Shown here in pieces: positions 43,919 through 52,766 of a stretch of 64,000 bases of DNA. The notes beneath the pieces are model-generated. The model saw only the letters and a program-made list of their open reading frames with translations, searched no databases and had not been told where the DNA came from. The translations under genes were made by a program, and so were the position numbers. The stretch comes from Sphingobium chungbukense. Lineage in GTDB: Bacteria > Pseudomonadota > Alphaproteobacteria > Sphingomonadales > Sphingomonadaceae. The stretch's first letter is position 1. Each line of letters opens with the position of its first letter. Location of the stretch: positions 62,001 to 126,000 of the forward strand of contig NZ_LBIC01000019.1 of the NCBI RefSeq assembly GCF_001005725.1, in the 5' to 3' direction.

Positions 43919-44838
43919 TATCCCGCATTCCCCTGGCCATAATAGCTGCCGAAACGGCGCCCGCTATTGGCGAAGTTCACACCGTTCAGGAGCAGCTTCA
44001 CCTTCGACGCGCCCTTGAGCAGGCTGGCGGCATCGCGCAGCGCGCTTTCCGTGGTCCGGTCCGCCCGCACCACCAGCAGCGCGATAGCGGCATGGCCCGC
44101 CAGAACCGCCGCCGGAGACGCGGCCAGCAAGGGTGGCGAATCGAACAGGATGATGCGGTCGGGGCGGCCTTCGGTCAGGCTATCGAGAAGCATTTCCGTG
44201 CGTGCGGAGGCCAGATATTCGGTGTCGTTGTTGCTCCGCCGTCCGGCGGGAAGGATGGAGAGGGAGGGGATGTCCGTCCGCACCACGATATTCTCTATGG
44301 CGATCGCCGGATCGGCCAGCGCGTCCATCAGGCCCGGCCCCGCCTCCAGCCCCAACGCCTCGGGAATCCCCGGCTTGCCGAAATCGGCGTCGACCAGCAG
44401 GATTTCCCGGTCCTTCTCCGCCGCCAAACTGAGCGCCAGATTGATCGCGCAGAAGCTCTTGCCCTCCCCACTGTGCGCCGAGCAGACGAGCACGCGATTG
44501 CCCCGGACATTGCCCGCCAGTTCAGCCAGCAGGTCGCGCTTGAGCAGGCGGAATTCCTCGCTCATCGCGGTGACGGGACCGTCGGGGAGCAGATAGCCCG
44601 CCTCGACCAGCGCGATCCGGTCGACGGGCTGCACCGGTCCCGTCCAGTCCGATGCGCGATAACGCGTGTCCGGCTGCTCCACAGCGACCGGTGCGGACTG
44701 GGCGACCGCAATGACGGGCTCGTCGTCCGGCACCTCGACCGGAGGCGCCGTCCGGCCACGCAGGGCCGCGTTGAAATCGTAGATTTCGGTCGCCCGCTCG
44801 ATCAGCGATCCGCCGGAAAGGGACTTCATCTTGTTCAT
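43918..44838 (-). CDS. Tyrosine autokinase of the XrtA system (CpsD/BY-kinase)
   Basis: 306 residues. BY-kinase/ParA-like fold: Walker A CSAHSGEGKSFCAINLAL, Walker A' LLVDADFGKPG, Walker B ILFDSPPLL. The C-terminus ends in GSYYGQGNAG with only a pair of tyrosines, a reduced version of the usual tyrosine cluster. No transmembrane helices of its own, so it would work with the chain-length determinant encoded immediately upstream (12 bases). Controls polymer length and export by phosphorylation cycles. Confidence 0.92.
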   Translation of the reverse strand: MNKMKSLSGGSLIERATEIYDFNAALRGRTAPPVEVPDDEPVIAVAQSAPVAVEQPDTRYRASDWTGPVQPVDRIALVEAGYLLPDGPVTAMSEEFRLLKRDLLAELAGNVRGNRVLVCSAHSGEGKSFCAINLALSLAAEKDREILLVDADFGKPGIPEALGLEAGPGLMDALADPAIAIENIVVRTDIPSLSILPAGRRSNNDTEYLASARTEMLLDSLTEGRPDRIILFDSPPLLAASPAAVLAGHAAIALLVVRADRTTESALRDAASLLKGASKVKLLLNGVNFANSGRRFGSYYGQGNAG

Positions 44839-44850
44839 CGTCCGTCCCCT

Positions 44851-46361
44851 TCAGGCCATTCCACGCTGGACAAATTCGATGACGACGAGCAGCAGGCACA
44901 GCGCCGCCAGCCCCCCGCTCGCGCCGGCAAACCATTTCAGCCGCTGCTTCTCCACCGCGACCTGCGCGGCGCTGACGGTCTGGCTGATCGATCCGATCAC
45001 GGGCACGCCCAGCGCCTTTTCCAGCCGCGCCGCATTGGGGAAGCCGCCCTTCAACTGCGCCATGGCAAAAGCCGTGCCGACGCCGGCGCCGATCCCCAGG
45101 ACCAGCACGCCCAGGAGCAGCAGCGGCCGGTTGGGCGCGTCGGGCACGGTCGGCAGATTGGGCGGATTGATGACGCGGAACTGGATCGATCCGGTTTCCG
45201 ACTTCACGTCGCCGCGCAGGCGGATTTCCTCCCGGTCGGCGAGCATCTTGTCATATTGGGTCTTGAGCACCTGATAGTCGCGGTCGAGCCGTTCCTGCTC
45301 GGCGGCGAGACCCGGTTCGTCGGTCTGGCGAGAGGCCATGGCGTTGAGGTCCGCCTGCAACTGCGCCTTGCGGGCCGAAAGCCCCTGCACCGTCGCGGCA
45401 CGCTCCGCCTGCATCGACCGGATCGAGAGATAGGCGGGTTGGGCGTGCTGCCCGCGCCGCCGCCGCCCTGCCCGCGCAGCAGGTCGACCTGCCGCTGCGC
45501 CGAGATCATATCGGGATGGCTGCTGGTGAAGCCGCGCGCCCGCATGGAGGCAAGGTCGGCCTGCGCCTGGGACAGCGCCGAAGGTCCGCCCGACGCGCCC
45601 ACGCCCGGCAAGGTCTGCGGCGTGCCCGCCAACTGGCCGTTCATGGCCGCCAGGGCACTCTGCGCCTGCACAAGCTGCGAATCGATCGAATTGATCTCCG
45701 ACCGGGCGGCATCCATGCGCTGGCCGATCGACCCCGCGCCCGGCAGCATCCCGGCATAGCGCTGCTCGAATTCGACCCGGCGCTGTTCGGCGGCGGCAAG
45801 CTGCTTGCCGCGCCCTTCCAGTTGCTGGTCGAGGAAGCTCAGGCTCTGTTTCGTCTCGACCTTGTCGGACGACAGGTTGGTTTCCTGGAAGATGTCGACA
45901 AGCTTCTGCACGATCTGCTGCGAAATGCGTGCATTGGCGCCGTCCGACAGGCCGGAATCGGCCCAGGTGGCGCTGATGTCGATCATGCTGGGGTCCAGTT
46001 GCGCGACGACCATGATGCCTTCGCGCAGCTTGGTGATCTTCGCCGCCAGATCGCGGGGACCGTCGACCGTCCGGCTGAGGTCGGTTTCCTTGACCACCCG
46101 TTCCAGATTGGCGGTGCTGGCCAGCGTCTGGCGCACCCGGTCCAGGTCCTGCTGCGACTGGAGCTGGGTGATACCCACCTTGTCCTCCAGCAGCGACTGG
46201 GTGTTCACATAGACCCGTGCCTTGGACTCATAACTATTGGGAATGAGCGCCACGCCCAGCCAGCCGGCCAGGCACACGCCCCAGGCAACGCCCAGCGCCA
46301 GCCAGCGACGGGTCCATAGGCCATGCAGGATGACGAGCAGTTCGTCGACCAGCGCCGCCAT
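44851..46361 (-). pseudogene. Chain-length determinant (Wzz, XrtA type), frameshifted
   Basis: Frame 1 runs from the ATG at 46361: N-terminal membrane helix (RRWLALGVAWGVCLAGWLGVALI), Wzz fold and coiled coil (SFLDQQLEGRGKQLAAAEQRR) up to QGGGGAGSTPNP. It then goes out of frame. The family continuation PAYLSIRSMQAERAATVQG lies in the next frame and runs to the second transmembrane helix and end at 44851. A single missing C in the run CCC (plus strand GGG near 45437-45440) explains it. The repaired product is 503 residues, a normal size for TIGR03007-type proteins. Either a real mutation, which would alter chain length, or a sequencing error. Confidence 0.9.
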
Positions 46362-46363
46362 GG

Positions 46364-47011
46364 TCAGAACATGCTTTCGGGAATGATGATGACGTCGCCG
46401 GGCGCCAGCATGACATTGGCCTTGCTGTCGCCGCGCTTCAGCAGATCGCCGATGCGGAGCTGATATTCGTCCTGCTTGGCGGTTTCGCGGTTGAACCGCA
46501 CCAGCCGCGCCTTGTTGCCCGCCGCATATTCGCTGAGCCCGCCGACGGAAATCATCGCATCGAGCAGCGTCATGTTCGCGCGGAACGGGATGGAGGCGGG
46601 CTTTTCCGTCGCGCCGACGATCCGCACCTGCTGACTGAAGGTGCCGGAGAAATTGTTGACGATCACCGACACCAGCGGATTTTCGATATATTTGCCGAGC
46701 GCGACCTTGAGGTCGTCGGCCAGTTGCTTGGGCGTCTTGCCCACGGCAGGCATATCCGAAATCAGCGGCGTGGTGATGCGCCCGTCGGGCCGCACCTGGA
46801 CCTTCGCGCCCAGATCGGGATTGCGCCACACGAAGATGGTGAGGTCGTCGAGCGGACCGATGATATATTCCTCGCCCGGCCCCTCCTGCGTCGAGACGAA
46901 GGCGGCCGGCGGCAGATTCGGCGCGCTTCCCCCACCGGAGGCGCAGCCAGAAAGGGCGACCGCAGGCAGCGACACGCCGATCAGAGCCCGGGAAACCGAC
47001 TGGAAACGCAT
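46364..47011 (-). CDS. Polysaccharide export lipoprotein of the XrtA system (Wza-like)
   Basis: 215 residues from the ATG at 47011 (AGGG about nine bases upstream). Lipoprotein signal with LSGC lipobox near residue 23. Poly_export domain: YIIGPLDDLTIFVWRNPDLG, VRPDGRITTPLISDMPAVG, and a SLBB-like segment FRANMTLLDAMISVGGLSEYA. It would form the outer-membrane exit complex for the polymer. First gene after the PLP decarboxylase; the 135-base gap upstream is the most likely place for an internal promoter. The chain-length gene follows two bases later. Confidence 0.93.
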   Translation of the reverse strand: MRFQSVSRALIGVSLPAVALSGCASGGGSAPNLPPAAFVSTQEGPGEEYIIGPLDDLTIFVWRNPDLGAKVQVRPDGRITTPLISDMPAVGKTPKQLADDLKVALGKYIENPLVSVIVNNFSGTFSQQVRIVGATEKPASIPFRANMTLLDAMISVGGLSEYAAGNKARLVRFNRETAKQDEYQLRIGDLLKRGDSKANVMLAPGDVIIIPESMF

Positions 47012-47146
47012 GGTCTTCACCCTCTTGCTTGCTTGCCGCGCGCACAGGGCCGCCAAGGGACAAGGCGGACCGTCGGGCACGGGGCTTTGACCGCCTTCAT
47101 GCCCGCAAAGGGTAAAAATAGCGTTAGGAGTTAAGTTGTTGGCAAA

Positions 47147-48379
47147 TCAGTCAAGTAATAGCTGTTGAGGACTTGGGTGGCCAAGAAAAGCCGCGGGGCT
47201 GGCGGAGGCTCCATAGGCCCCCGCAAGGAAGATCGCGATCAGGTCGCCTTCCTCCACCGGCGGCAGCGCCACCTTGTCGCCAAGCCTGTCGATCGGGGTG
47301 CAGAGACACCCCACGACCGTTACGGCCTCCTGCGCCGGCCCCTTCCCGAAGCGGTTGGCGACGGCGATGGGATAATTGCGCCGGACCACCGTGCCGAAAT
47401 TGCCGCTGGCCGCCAATTGATGGTGCAGCCCCCCGTCGACCACGACAAAAGTTTCGCCCTGGCTTTTCTTCACGTCTATTATGCGGGTCAGGTAGACGCC
47501 TGCCTCCCCGACCAGCCAGCGGCCAAGCTCCATGGCGAATGCGCTGCCCTTGAGAATATCGGCCCGCGCCTCCAGCAGCCTGCCCAGTGCATCCCCGATC
47601 GGCCGGATGTCGAGCCGCTCGTCGCCAGGGAAATAGGGAATGCCGAAGCCGCCGCCCAGATTGACCAGAGACGGCGTCGCCCCGACCGCTTCGGAAAGCC
47701 GCGTCGCCAGGCCGATGGTCGCCGCCTGCGTATCGATCAACGCCTCCGCGCCCAAGGCCTGGCTTCCGGCGAAGATGTGCCAGCCGCGCCAGTCCGCGCC
47801 CGCATCGATCACCCAGCGCACCAGATCGGCGGCCCGTTCGGCATCCACGCCGAAGGGCTTGGCCCCGCCGCCCATGCGCATGCCGGAGCCCTTGAGGTCG
47901 AAATCCGGGTTCACCCGCACCGCCAGTTTCGGCGTCCTGCCTCGCTGCTCGCCGAGCGCGATGGCCCGTCGCGCCTCGCCTTCCGATTCCAGATTGATCG
48001 TCGCGCCGCTGTCGATCGCGACGATCAGTTCATCGTCCCGCTTCCCCGGCCCGGCAAAGCTGATATGCGCCGCGTCCATCCCCGCTTCCCGCGCCCGCGT
48101 CAGTTCGCCCCCGGAGGCCACGTCGAAGCCGTCGACCAGCTTCGCCATCCGCTCCAGCAAGGGCGCATAGGGGTTGGCCTTCACCGCATAATGAAGCGAC
48201 AGCATGGACGGCATGGCGTCACGGAAGGCGCGCACCTGTTCCTTCACGATCCCCATGTCATAGACGAACAGCGGCGTGTCGCCGGCTTCGTCGACCAGAC
48301 TCGCCGCGCCGCTGCCGCCGATCAGCAGCATGCCCTCTTCGCCCGTGAAAAAGGGCGGGATGGGTCCCATCGGTTTCAT
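47147..48379 (-). CDS. PLP-dependent decarboxylase of the XrtA system (TIGR03099-like)
   Basis: 410 residues. Group IV (DapDC/LysA-like) fold: PLP lysine in LHYAVKANPYAPLLERM, glycine loop NLGGGFGIPYFPGD, and the substrate-binding CLCTPIDRLGDKV toward the C-terminus. Matches the exosortase-A-associated decarboxylase family that always neighbours an acyl-CoA ligase and an acyl carrier protein. Overlaps the ligase gene by four bases. The substrate is unknown; an amino acid converted to an amine for attachment to the polymer is a reasonable guess. Confidence 0.92.
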   Translation of the reverse strand: MKPMGPIPPFFTGEEGMLLIGGSGAASLVDEAGDTPLFVYDMGIVKEQVRAFRDAMPSMLSLHYAVKANPYAPLLERMAKLVDGFDVASGGELTRAREAGMDAAHISFAGPGKRDDELIVAIDSGATINLESEGEARRAIALGEQRGRTPKLAVRVNPDFDLKGSGMRMGGGAKPFGVDAERAADLVRWVIDAGADWRGWHIFAGSQALGAEALIDTQAATIGLATRLSEAVGATPSLVNLGGGFGIPYFPGDERLDIRPIGDALGRLLEARADILKGSAFAMELGRWLVGEAGVYLTRIIDVKKSQGETFVVVDGGLHHQLAASGNFGTVVRRNYPIAVANRFGKGPAQEAVTVVGCLCTPIDRLGDKVALPPVEEGDLIAIFLAGAYGASASPAAFLGHPSPQQLLLD

Positions 48380-49959
48380 GCGGCATATTCCCTGGCAAGC
48401 GCCACCCGGTCGATCTTGCCGTTGGGATTGCGGGGAAATTCAGACAGCATGACGATCTCGCGGGGTTGCATGAAATTGGGAAGCTCGGCCTTCAGCCGCG
48501 CCTCGACTTCGTCCTTCAGTTCGGGGCCCTTCAGTTCGAGCCCCTTTAGTTCAAGCGAAGCGCCGCGCAACAGCAAGAGCACCGCCTGACCCAATCGCTC
48601 GTCCTTGACGCCCAGCGCCACCGCCTCGGCCACGCCATCGACGGCGACGGCGGCTTCCTCGATCTCGGTCGGGCTGATGCGGTTGCCCGCCGACTTGATC
48701 ATCGCATCGTCGCGTCCCACGAAAGTGAGCAGGCCTTGGGCATCCCGGCGCACCGTATCGCCCGACCACACCGCCATGCCGCCATAGCGGGAGGCCTTCG
48801 GGGCAGGCTTGAACCGCTCCGCCGTGCGCGCTGCATCGCGCCAATAGCCCTGTGCCACCAAAGGACCGCAATGCACCAGCTCGCCCGGTTCATCATCGTC
48901 GGTCACGCTGCCGTCGGGGCGCACCACCAATATCTCGGCATGGGGGATGGCCGATCCCATGCTGTCGGGATGGCTGTCCACCAAAGCGGGCGGCAAATAG
49001 GTCGAGCGGAAGGCTTCGGTCAGGCCGTACATGGGATAGAGGTCCGCCTTCGGGAAAAGCGCCCGCAACTTTGCCACGAGGGACCGGGTCAGCGCCCCGC
49101 CGCTGTTGGTGAGGCGCCTGAGCTTCGCCGCAACCTCCTGCGGCCAGTCCAGTTCGGTGAGTTGCACCCAGAGCGGGGGCACGCCCGCCAGTGTGGTGAT
49201 GTCCCGCCGGTCCACCGACTTCACCACGTCGCGCGGCGTCAGATAGTCGAGCGGATAGACGCATCCTCCGGCGAACCAGGTGGAAAGCAACTGATTCTGC
49301 CCATAATCGAAGCTGAAGGGCAGCACGCAAAGAGTCCGGTCCTGCGCGGTCAGCTTCAGATAATCCGCCACGGACACCGCGCCCAGCCAGAGATTGGCGT
49401 GGCTCAGCATCACGCCCTTGGGCCGCCCGGTCGAACCGCTGGTATAGAGGATCGCCGCCAGATCGTCCGGCGCGGCGTCGGATGGGTCCAGCGCGTCCCC
49501 GCCGCTCATCGCGCAAGCCGCATCGTCCTCCCGATGCAGATGGCATCCTTCGGGCACGTCGCCAGCGCCCAGGGTCGCCAGTCGGCTCGCCGTCCCGATC
49601 AGCAGCGCCGCCCCGCTATCGGCCAATATATGCGCGACCTGGGCATGTTTGAGCAGCGGATTGACCGGCACATGCACCAGCCCGGCGCGCGGCGCCGCGA
49701 GCGGCATCAGCGCCGCCACAGGCCCCTTGGCGATCCAGCTTGCGACTCGCGCGCCCTTCTCCAGTCCGAATCCCGCCAGCCAGGCCGCCAGCCGTCCCAG
49801 GGTTCTTTCCAGCTCGGCGTAACTCTGGGTGCCGGACCGCCCATCCAGCGCGGGCCGGGCGGGATCGCCGCGCAGCAGGATGTGATCGATGGGCGATATT
49901 CGGGCACCATCGACCATCATCGGGCCAGTCATCGCCGCAGGGGAATCGCTTAACTCCAT
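48376..49959 (-). CDS. AMP-dependent acyl-CoA/acyl-ACP ligase of the XrtA system (TIGR03098-like)
   Basis: 527 residues. AMP-binding signature YTSGSTGRPKGVMLSH, then MYGLTEAFRSTYLPP, the GELVHCGPLVAQGYW hinge region, and the C-terminal lysine region NPNGKIDRV. Activates a carboxylic acid as adenylate and passes it to CoA or, more likely, to the acyl carrier protein encoded divergently at 51045. A short repeated LELKG-LELKG-PELKD stretch near residue 480 is an internal tandem duplication. First gene of the minus-strand exopolysaccharide run. Confidence 0.92.
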   Translation of the reverse strand: MELSDSPAAMTGPMMVDGARISPIDHILLRGDPARPALDGRSGTQSYAELERTLGRLAAWLAGFGLEKGARVASWIAKGPVAALMPLAAPRAGLVHVPVNPLLKHAQVAHILADSGAALLIGTASRLATLGAGDVPEGCHLHREDDAACAMSGGDALDPSDAAPDDLAAILYTSGSTGRPKGVMLSHANLWLGAVSVADYLKLTAQDRTLCVLPFSFDYGQNQLLSTWFAGGCVYPLDYLTPRDVVKSVDRRDITTLAGVPPLWVQLTELDWPQEVAAKLRRLTNSGGALTRSLVAKLRALFPKADLYPMYGLTEAFRSTYLPPALVDSHPDSMGSAIPHAEILVVRPDGSVTDDDEPGELVHCGPLVAQGYWRDAARTAERFKPAPKASRYGGMAVWSGDTVRRDAQGLLTFVGRDDAMIKSAGNRISPTEIEEAAVAVDGVAEAVALGVKDERLGQAVLLLLRGASLELKGLELKGPELKDEVEARLKAELPNFMQPREIVMLSEFPRNPNGKIDRVALAREYAA

Positions 49960-50008
49960 CTCCAGACTTTTTTCCTAAACGCCATGATGTTGCCGGGGAG
50001 ATAATGGT

Positions 50009-51016
50009 TTGCTGGTCGCAAGGGAATATCGCAGTGTCATGGAGGCGCGTCAGGCGCTCGGCACCGCGCTCGACCGGACCTCCACGCCCTCGCTGTTCGA
50101 CCGCATCGACTGGTTCGAATCGCTCCACGAACATTGCTTCGCCGAAACCGATGCCCGCATCATCCAGGCGTTGGAGGGCGAGCATCAGGCATGGCTTTTC
50201 CTCGTCTCCCCCAAAGCCGGCCGGCTGAGCGCCCTTGCCAACTGGTACAGCTTCGACTGGACGCCGATCTTCCTGGGCCCGTCCGACCTGACCGTCCGAC
50301 GTCGCCTGATCGAAGCCGTCGCGCAGAATCTGCTGAAGGACAGCGCCCAGATCAATCTCTATCCGGTGACGGAGGCATCCGGTCTGCTGCTCGACGCGTT
50401 CCGCCGCGCGGGCTGGTTCGGCGTCCGGCGGCCGATGGGCGGCCGGCACATATTGCACCTCAATGGCCGCACATTCGAGGAGTATTGGGCGCAAAGGCCC
50501 GGTCGCCTGCGCACGCTCATCACGCGCAAAAGCCGCGCCAGCCGCTTCACCCTCAGCATCACCGACAGGCTGACCGATGCGCTGTGGCGCGACTATGTCG
50601 CCGTCCATGACCGAAGCTGGAAACAGCCCGAGGCGAACCTTCCCTTCCTCCACGCGCTCGCCGCCAGGGAAAGCGCCGCGGGAACCCTTCGCCTGGGCTT
50701 CGCCCGGCTGGAGGAGCAGCCCATCGCCACCCAGCTCTGGACCGTGGAAAACGGCACTGCGCTGATCCACAAGCTGGTCCATGACCAGGCGTTCGACGGC
50801 GCATCGCCCGGCAGCCTGCTCAGCCATGCGATGTTCGCCGATGTGATCCGGAACGACCATGTCGCGACGATCGACTATGGTACGGGCGACAATAATTATA
50901 AGACCGATTGGATGGAGCAGCGCGAAACGCTCCACCAGCTCGACTTCTTCAATCCCCGGCGGGCCTCCATCTGGCTCCCCGCCGCCCGCGCGGCCATTTC
51001 CGCGCTTGTAGGTTAG
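50009..51016 (+). CDS. GNAT/CelD-like acyltransferase of the XrtA locus
   Basis: 335 residues from a TTG at 50009 with GGGGAG eight bases upstream; an ATG at 50039 is the alternative. FemAB/GNAT-like fold of the BcsL/CelD group (Acetyltransf_6): the central TFEEYWAQRPGRLRTLITRKSR and the late QLWTVENGTALIHKLVHDQAF plus DYGTGDNNYKTDWM blocks are typical. Divergent from the ligase gene with only 49 bases between. Probably transfers the acyl group carried by the adjacent acyl carrier protein onto the polymer; inferred from context. Confidence 0.85.
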   Translation: MLVAREYRSVMEARQALGTALDRTSTPSLFDRIDWFESLHEHCFAETDARIIQALEGEHQAWLFLVSPKAGRLSALANWYSFDWTPIFLGPSDLTVRRRLIEAVAQNLLKDSAQINLYPVTEASGLLLDAFRRAGWFGVRRPMGGRHILHLNGRTFEEYWAQRPGRLRTLITRKSRASRFTLSITDRLTDALWRDYVAVHDRSWKQPEANLPFLHALAARESAAGTLRLGFARLEEQPIATQLWTVENGTALIHKLVHDQAFDGASPGSLLSHAMFADVIRNDHVATIDYGTGDNNYKTDWMEQRETLHQLDFFNPRRASIWLPAARAAISALVG

Positions 51017-51044
51017 CGACGGAACGACTAGGTAGGCGCCCATC

Positions 51045-51335
51045 ATGCGGGCGGACAATAGTCAACCGGTCGACCGGGCAATGGATATCGAAACGATGAT
51101 GCGCGCCTTGCTGCGCGATGTGCTGGCCTTGTCCCAGGATCGGGTCGACGCCTTCGATGCGGATACGCCGCTCTTCGGCGCCTTGCCCGAGCTCGATTCC
51201 ATGGCCGTCGCCGGCCTGCTCACCGAAATGGAAGACCGCTTCGGCATCCTGATCGAGGATGAGGATATCGACGGCGACACGTTCGAGACGTTCGGATCGC
51301 TGGTCGCCTTCGCGGAGGCCAAGACCGAGGGCTAA
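51045..51335 (+). CDS. Acyl carrier protein of the XrtA locus
   Basis: 96 residues from the ATG at 51045 (an ATG at 51081 would shorten it by 12). PP-binding domain with the phosphopantetheine serine in LPELDSMAVAGLLTEME. Acidic helix III (EDIDGDTFETFGSL) as in other carrier proteins. It lies 28 bases after the acyltransferase gene. Forms, with the ligase and decarboxylase on the opposite strand, an acyl activation module of unknown substrate. Needs a phosphopantetheinyl transferase from elsewhere. Confidence 0.9.
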   Translation: MRADNSQPVDRAMDIETMMRALLRDVLALSQDRVDAFDADTPLFGALPELDSMAVAGLLTEMEDRFGILIEDEDIDGDTFETFGSLVAFAEAKTEG

Positions 51336-51430
51336 ACTTCCGGATTTGCGGTGCCGAAGAGCGTGTTTTTGCGCGTTGATGACTTTCTGATGGTTGGTTC
51401 GCTAACCTTCTGCTTTCCTTGAAATACAGC

Positions 51431-51515
51431 GTACTCCTGCGAAGGCAGGAGTCCAGTTCAGGCGGTGCGATGACCCAAGATGGACAGGACTGGGCTCCTG
51501 CCTTCGCAGGAGCAC
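51431..51515. repeat. REP-like paired palindrome (family A), copy 2
   Basis: Arms 51431-51456 and 51490-51515 carry the same TCCTGC-GAAG-GCAGGA hairpins as the copy at 1587-1652, with two differences in the left arm and a longer spacer (33 bases). It occupies most of the gap between the convergent carrier-protein and trxB genes and could act as a bidirectional terminator. Confidence 0.82.
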
Positions 51516-51566
51516 GGGGTTCTTGATGGCGGGAAGTGGCCATTCATAGCCACCCGCCGAGCCGCT

Positions 51567-52529
51567 TCATTCCGCCGCGACCGCCTCGAAGTCCGCTTCG
51601 GCCAGGAATTTCTCGACATCCAGCGCCGCCATGCAGCCCATGCCGGCCGCCGTCACCGCCTGACGATAGACCTTGTCGCTGACGTCACCCGCCGCGAACA
51701 CGCCCGGCACAGCGGTCTTCGTCGTGCCCTTCTCGACCAGCAGATAGCCCTCGTCCATCGGCAGCTTGTCGACGAACAGCTCGGTCGCGGGCTGATGGCC
51801 GATGGCAACGAAAGCGCCGTCCGTCTCGATATGCGATTTGTGACCCGTAACCGTGTCGATAAGGTCGACGCCCACCAGCCCTTCCGGATTGCCGCCGCCG
51901 ACGAAGCGCTCGACCGCCTGGTTCCACAGCACTTTGATGTTGGGATGCGCGAACAGGCGCTGCTGGAGAATCTTCTCCGCCCGCAGCGAATCGCGGCGGT
52001 GGATCAGCGTGACATCATGACTGTGATTGGTGAGGTAGAGCGCTTCCTCGACCGCGGTGTTGCCACCGCCGATCACCACCACCTTCTTGCCGCGATAGAA
52101 GAAGCCGTCGCAGGTCGCGCAGGCCGATACGCCCTTGCCCTGCAAAAGCTGCTCGCCTTCCGCGCCCAGCCACTTGGCCTGCGCGCCGGTCGCGATCACC
52201 AGGCTGTCGGCATAATAGAGCGTGCCGCTGTCACCCTTCAGGCGGAAGGGGCGTTCGCTGAGGTCGACGTCGACGATCTGGTCGTACATCATCTGCGCGC
52301 CGACATGCTCGGCCTGCGCCTGCATCTGCTCCATCAGCCAAGGGCCCTGGATGACGTCGCGGAAGCCGGGATAATTTTCGACGTCGGTGGTGATGGTAAG
52401 CTGCCCGCCCGGCTGCATGCCCTGCACCACGATCGGCGCCAGGCCCGCGCGCGCGCCGTAAATGGCGGCGGACAGGCCGGCCGGGCCGGAACCGAGGATC
52501 AGCATGCGGGTCGAATGGGTTGCGGTCAT
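51567..52529 (-). CDS. trxB: Thioredoxin-disulfide reductase
   Basis: 320 residues from the ATG at 52529. FAD/NADPH enzyme reducing thioredoxin. FAD site ILGSGPAGLSAAIYGAR, redox pair CATC in GVSACATCDGFFY, NADPH site VVVIGGGNTAVEEALYL, and C-terminal FAD-binding GVFAAGDVSDKVYRQ. All active residues present. Stand-alone gene between two repeat units. Confidence 0.97.
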   Translation of the reverse strand: MTATHSTRMLILGSGPAGLSAAIYGARAGLAPIVVQGMQPGGQLTITTDVENYPGFRDVIQGPWLMEQMQAQAEHVGAQMMYDQIVDVDLSERPFRLKGDSGTLYYADSLVIATGAQAKWLGAEGEQLLQGKGVSACATCDGFFYRGKKVVVIGGGNTAVEEALYLTNHSHDVTLIHRRDSLRAEKILQQRLFAHPNIKVLWNQAVERFVGGGNPEGLVGVDLIDTVTGHKSHIETDGAFVAIGHQPATELFVDKLPMDEGYLLVEKGTTKTAVPGVFAAGDVSDKVYRQAVTAAGMGCMAALDVEKFLAEADFEAVAAE

Positions 52530-52653
52530 GGACGTCTTTCCGGCTGCGATTCGTGTGTCGGGATGAGATAGGCCAAGCCAGCGGACGCGCAAGCGATGGA
52601 TTTGCTTGAAGGGGGAGAAGCTGAGCCTCTTTGTCTCCCCTTCCCCCCGCTGT

Positions 52654-52734
52654 CGTCATCCCAGCGTAGGCTGGGATCTCAGGCGAGAGGGCACAGCATA
52701 GCCGCACGAGATCCCAGCCTGCGCTGGGATGACG
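52654..52734. repeat. REP-like paired palindrome (family B), copy 1
   Basis: 27-base arms (52654-52680 and 52708-52734, one mismatch) around a 27-base spacer. Each arm contains a hairpin CCCAGC-GTAG-GCTGGG (the other arm reads CCTGCG). The whole unit, spacer included, recurs in the same orientation at 55361-55441 with few changes. Lies between trxB and the Anbu operon end. Confidence 0.88.
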
Positions 52735-52766
52735 ATTAGTGTTGGGTAGGCAGGTGAGGGAGGAAC

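Noticed and set aside
40892..43942. 1016-codon open frame on the plus strand
   Set aside because: Antisense to three recognised XrtA genes (deacetylase, ATPase, outer-membrane protein); no domain or ribosome site.
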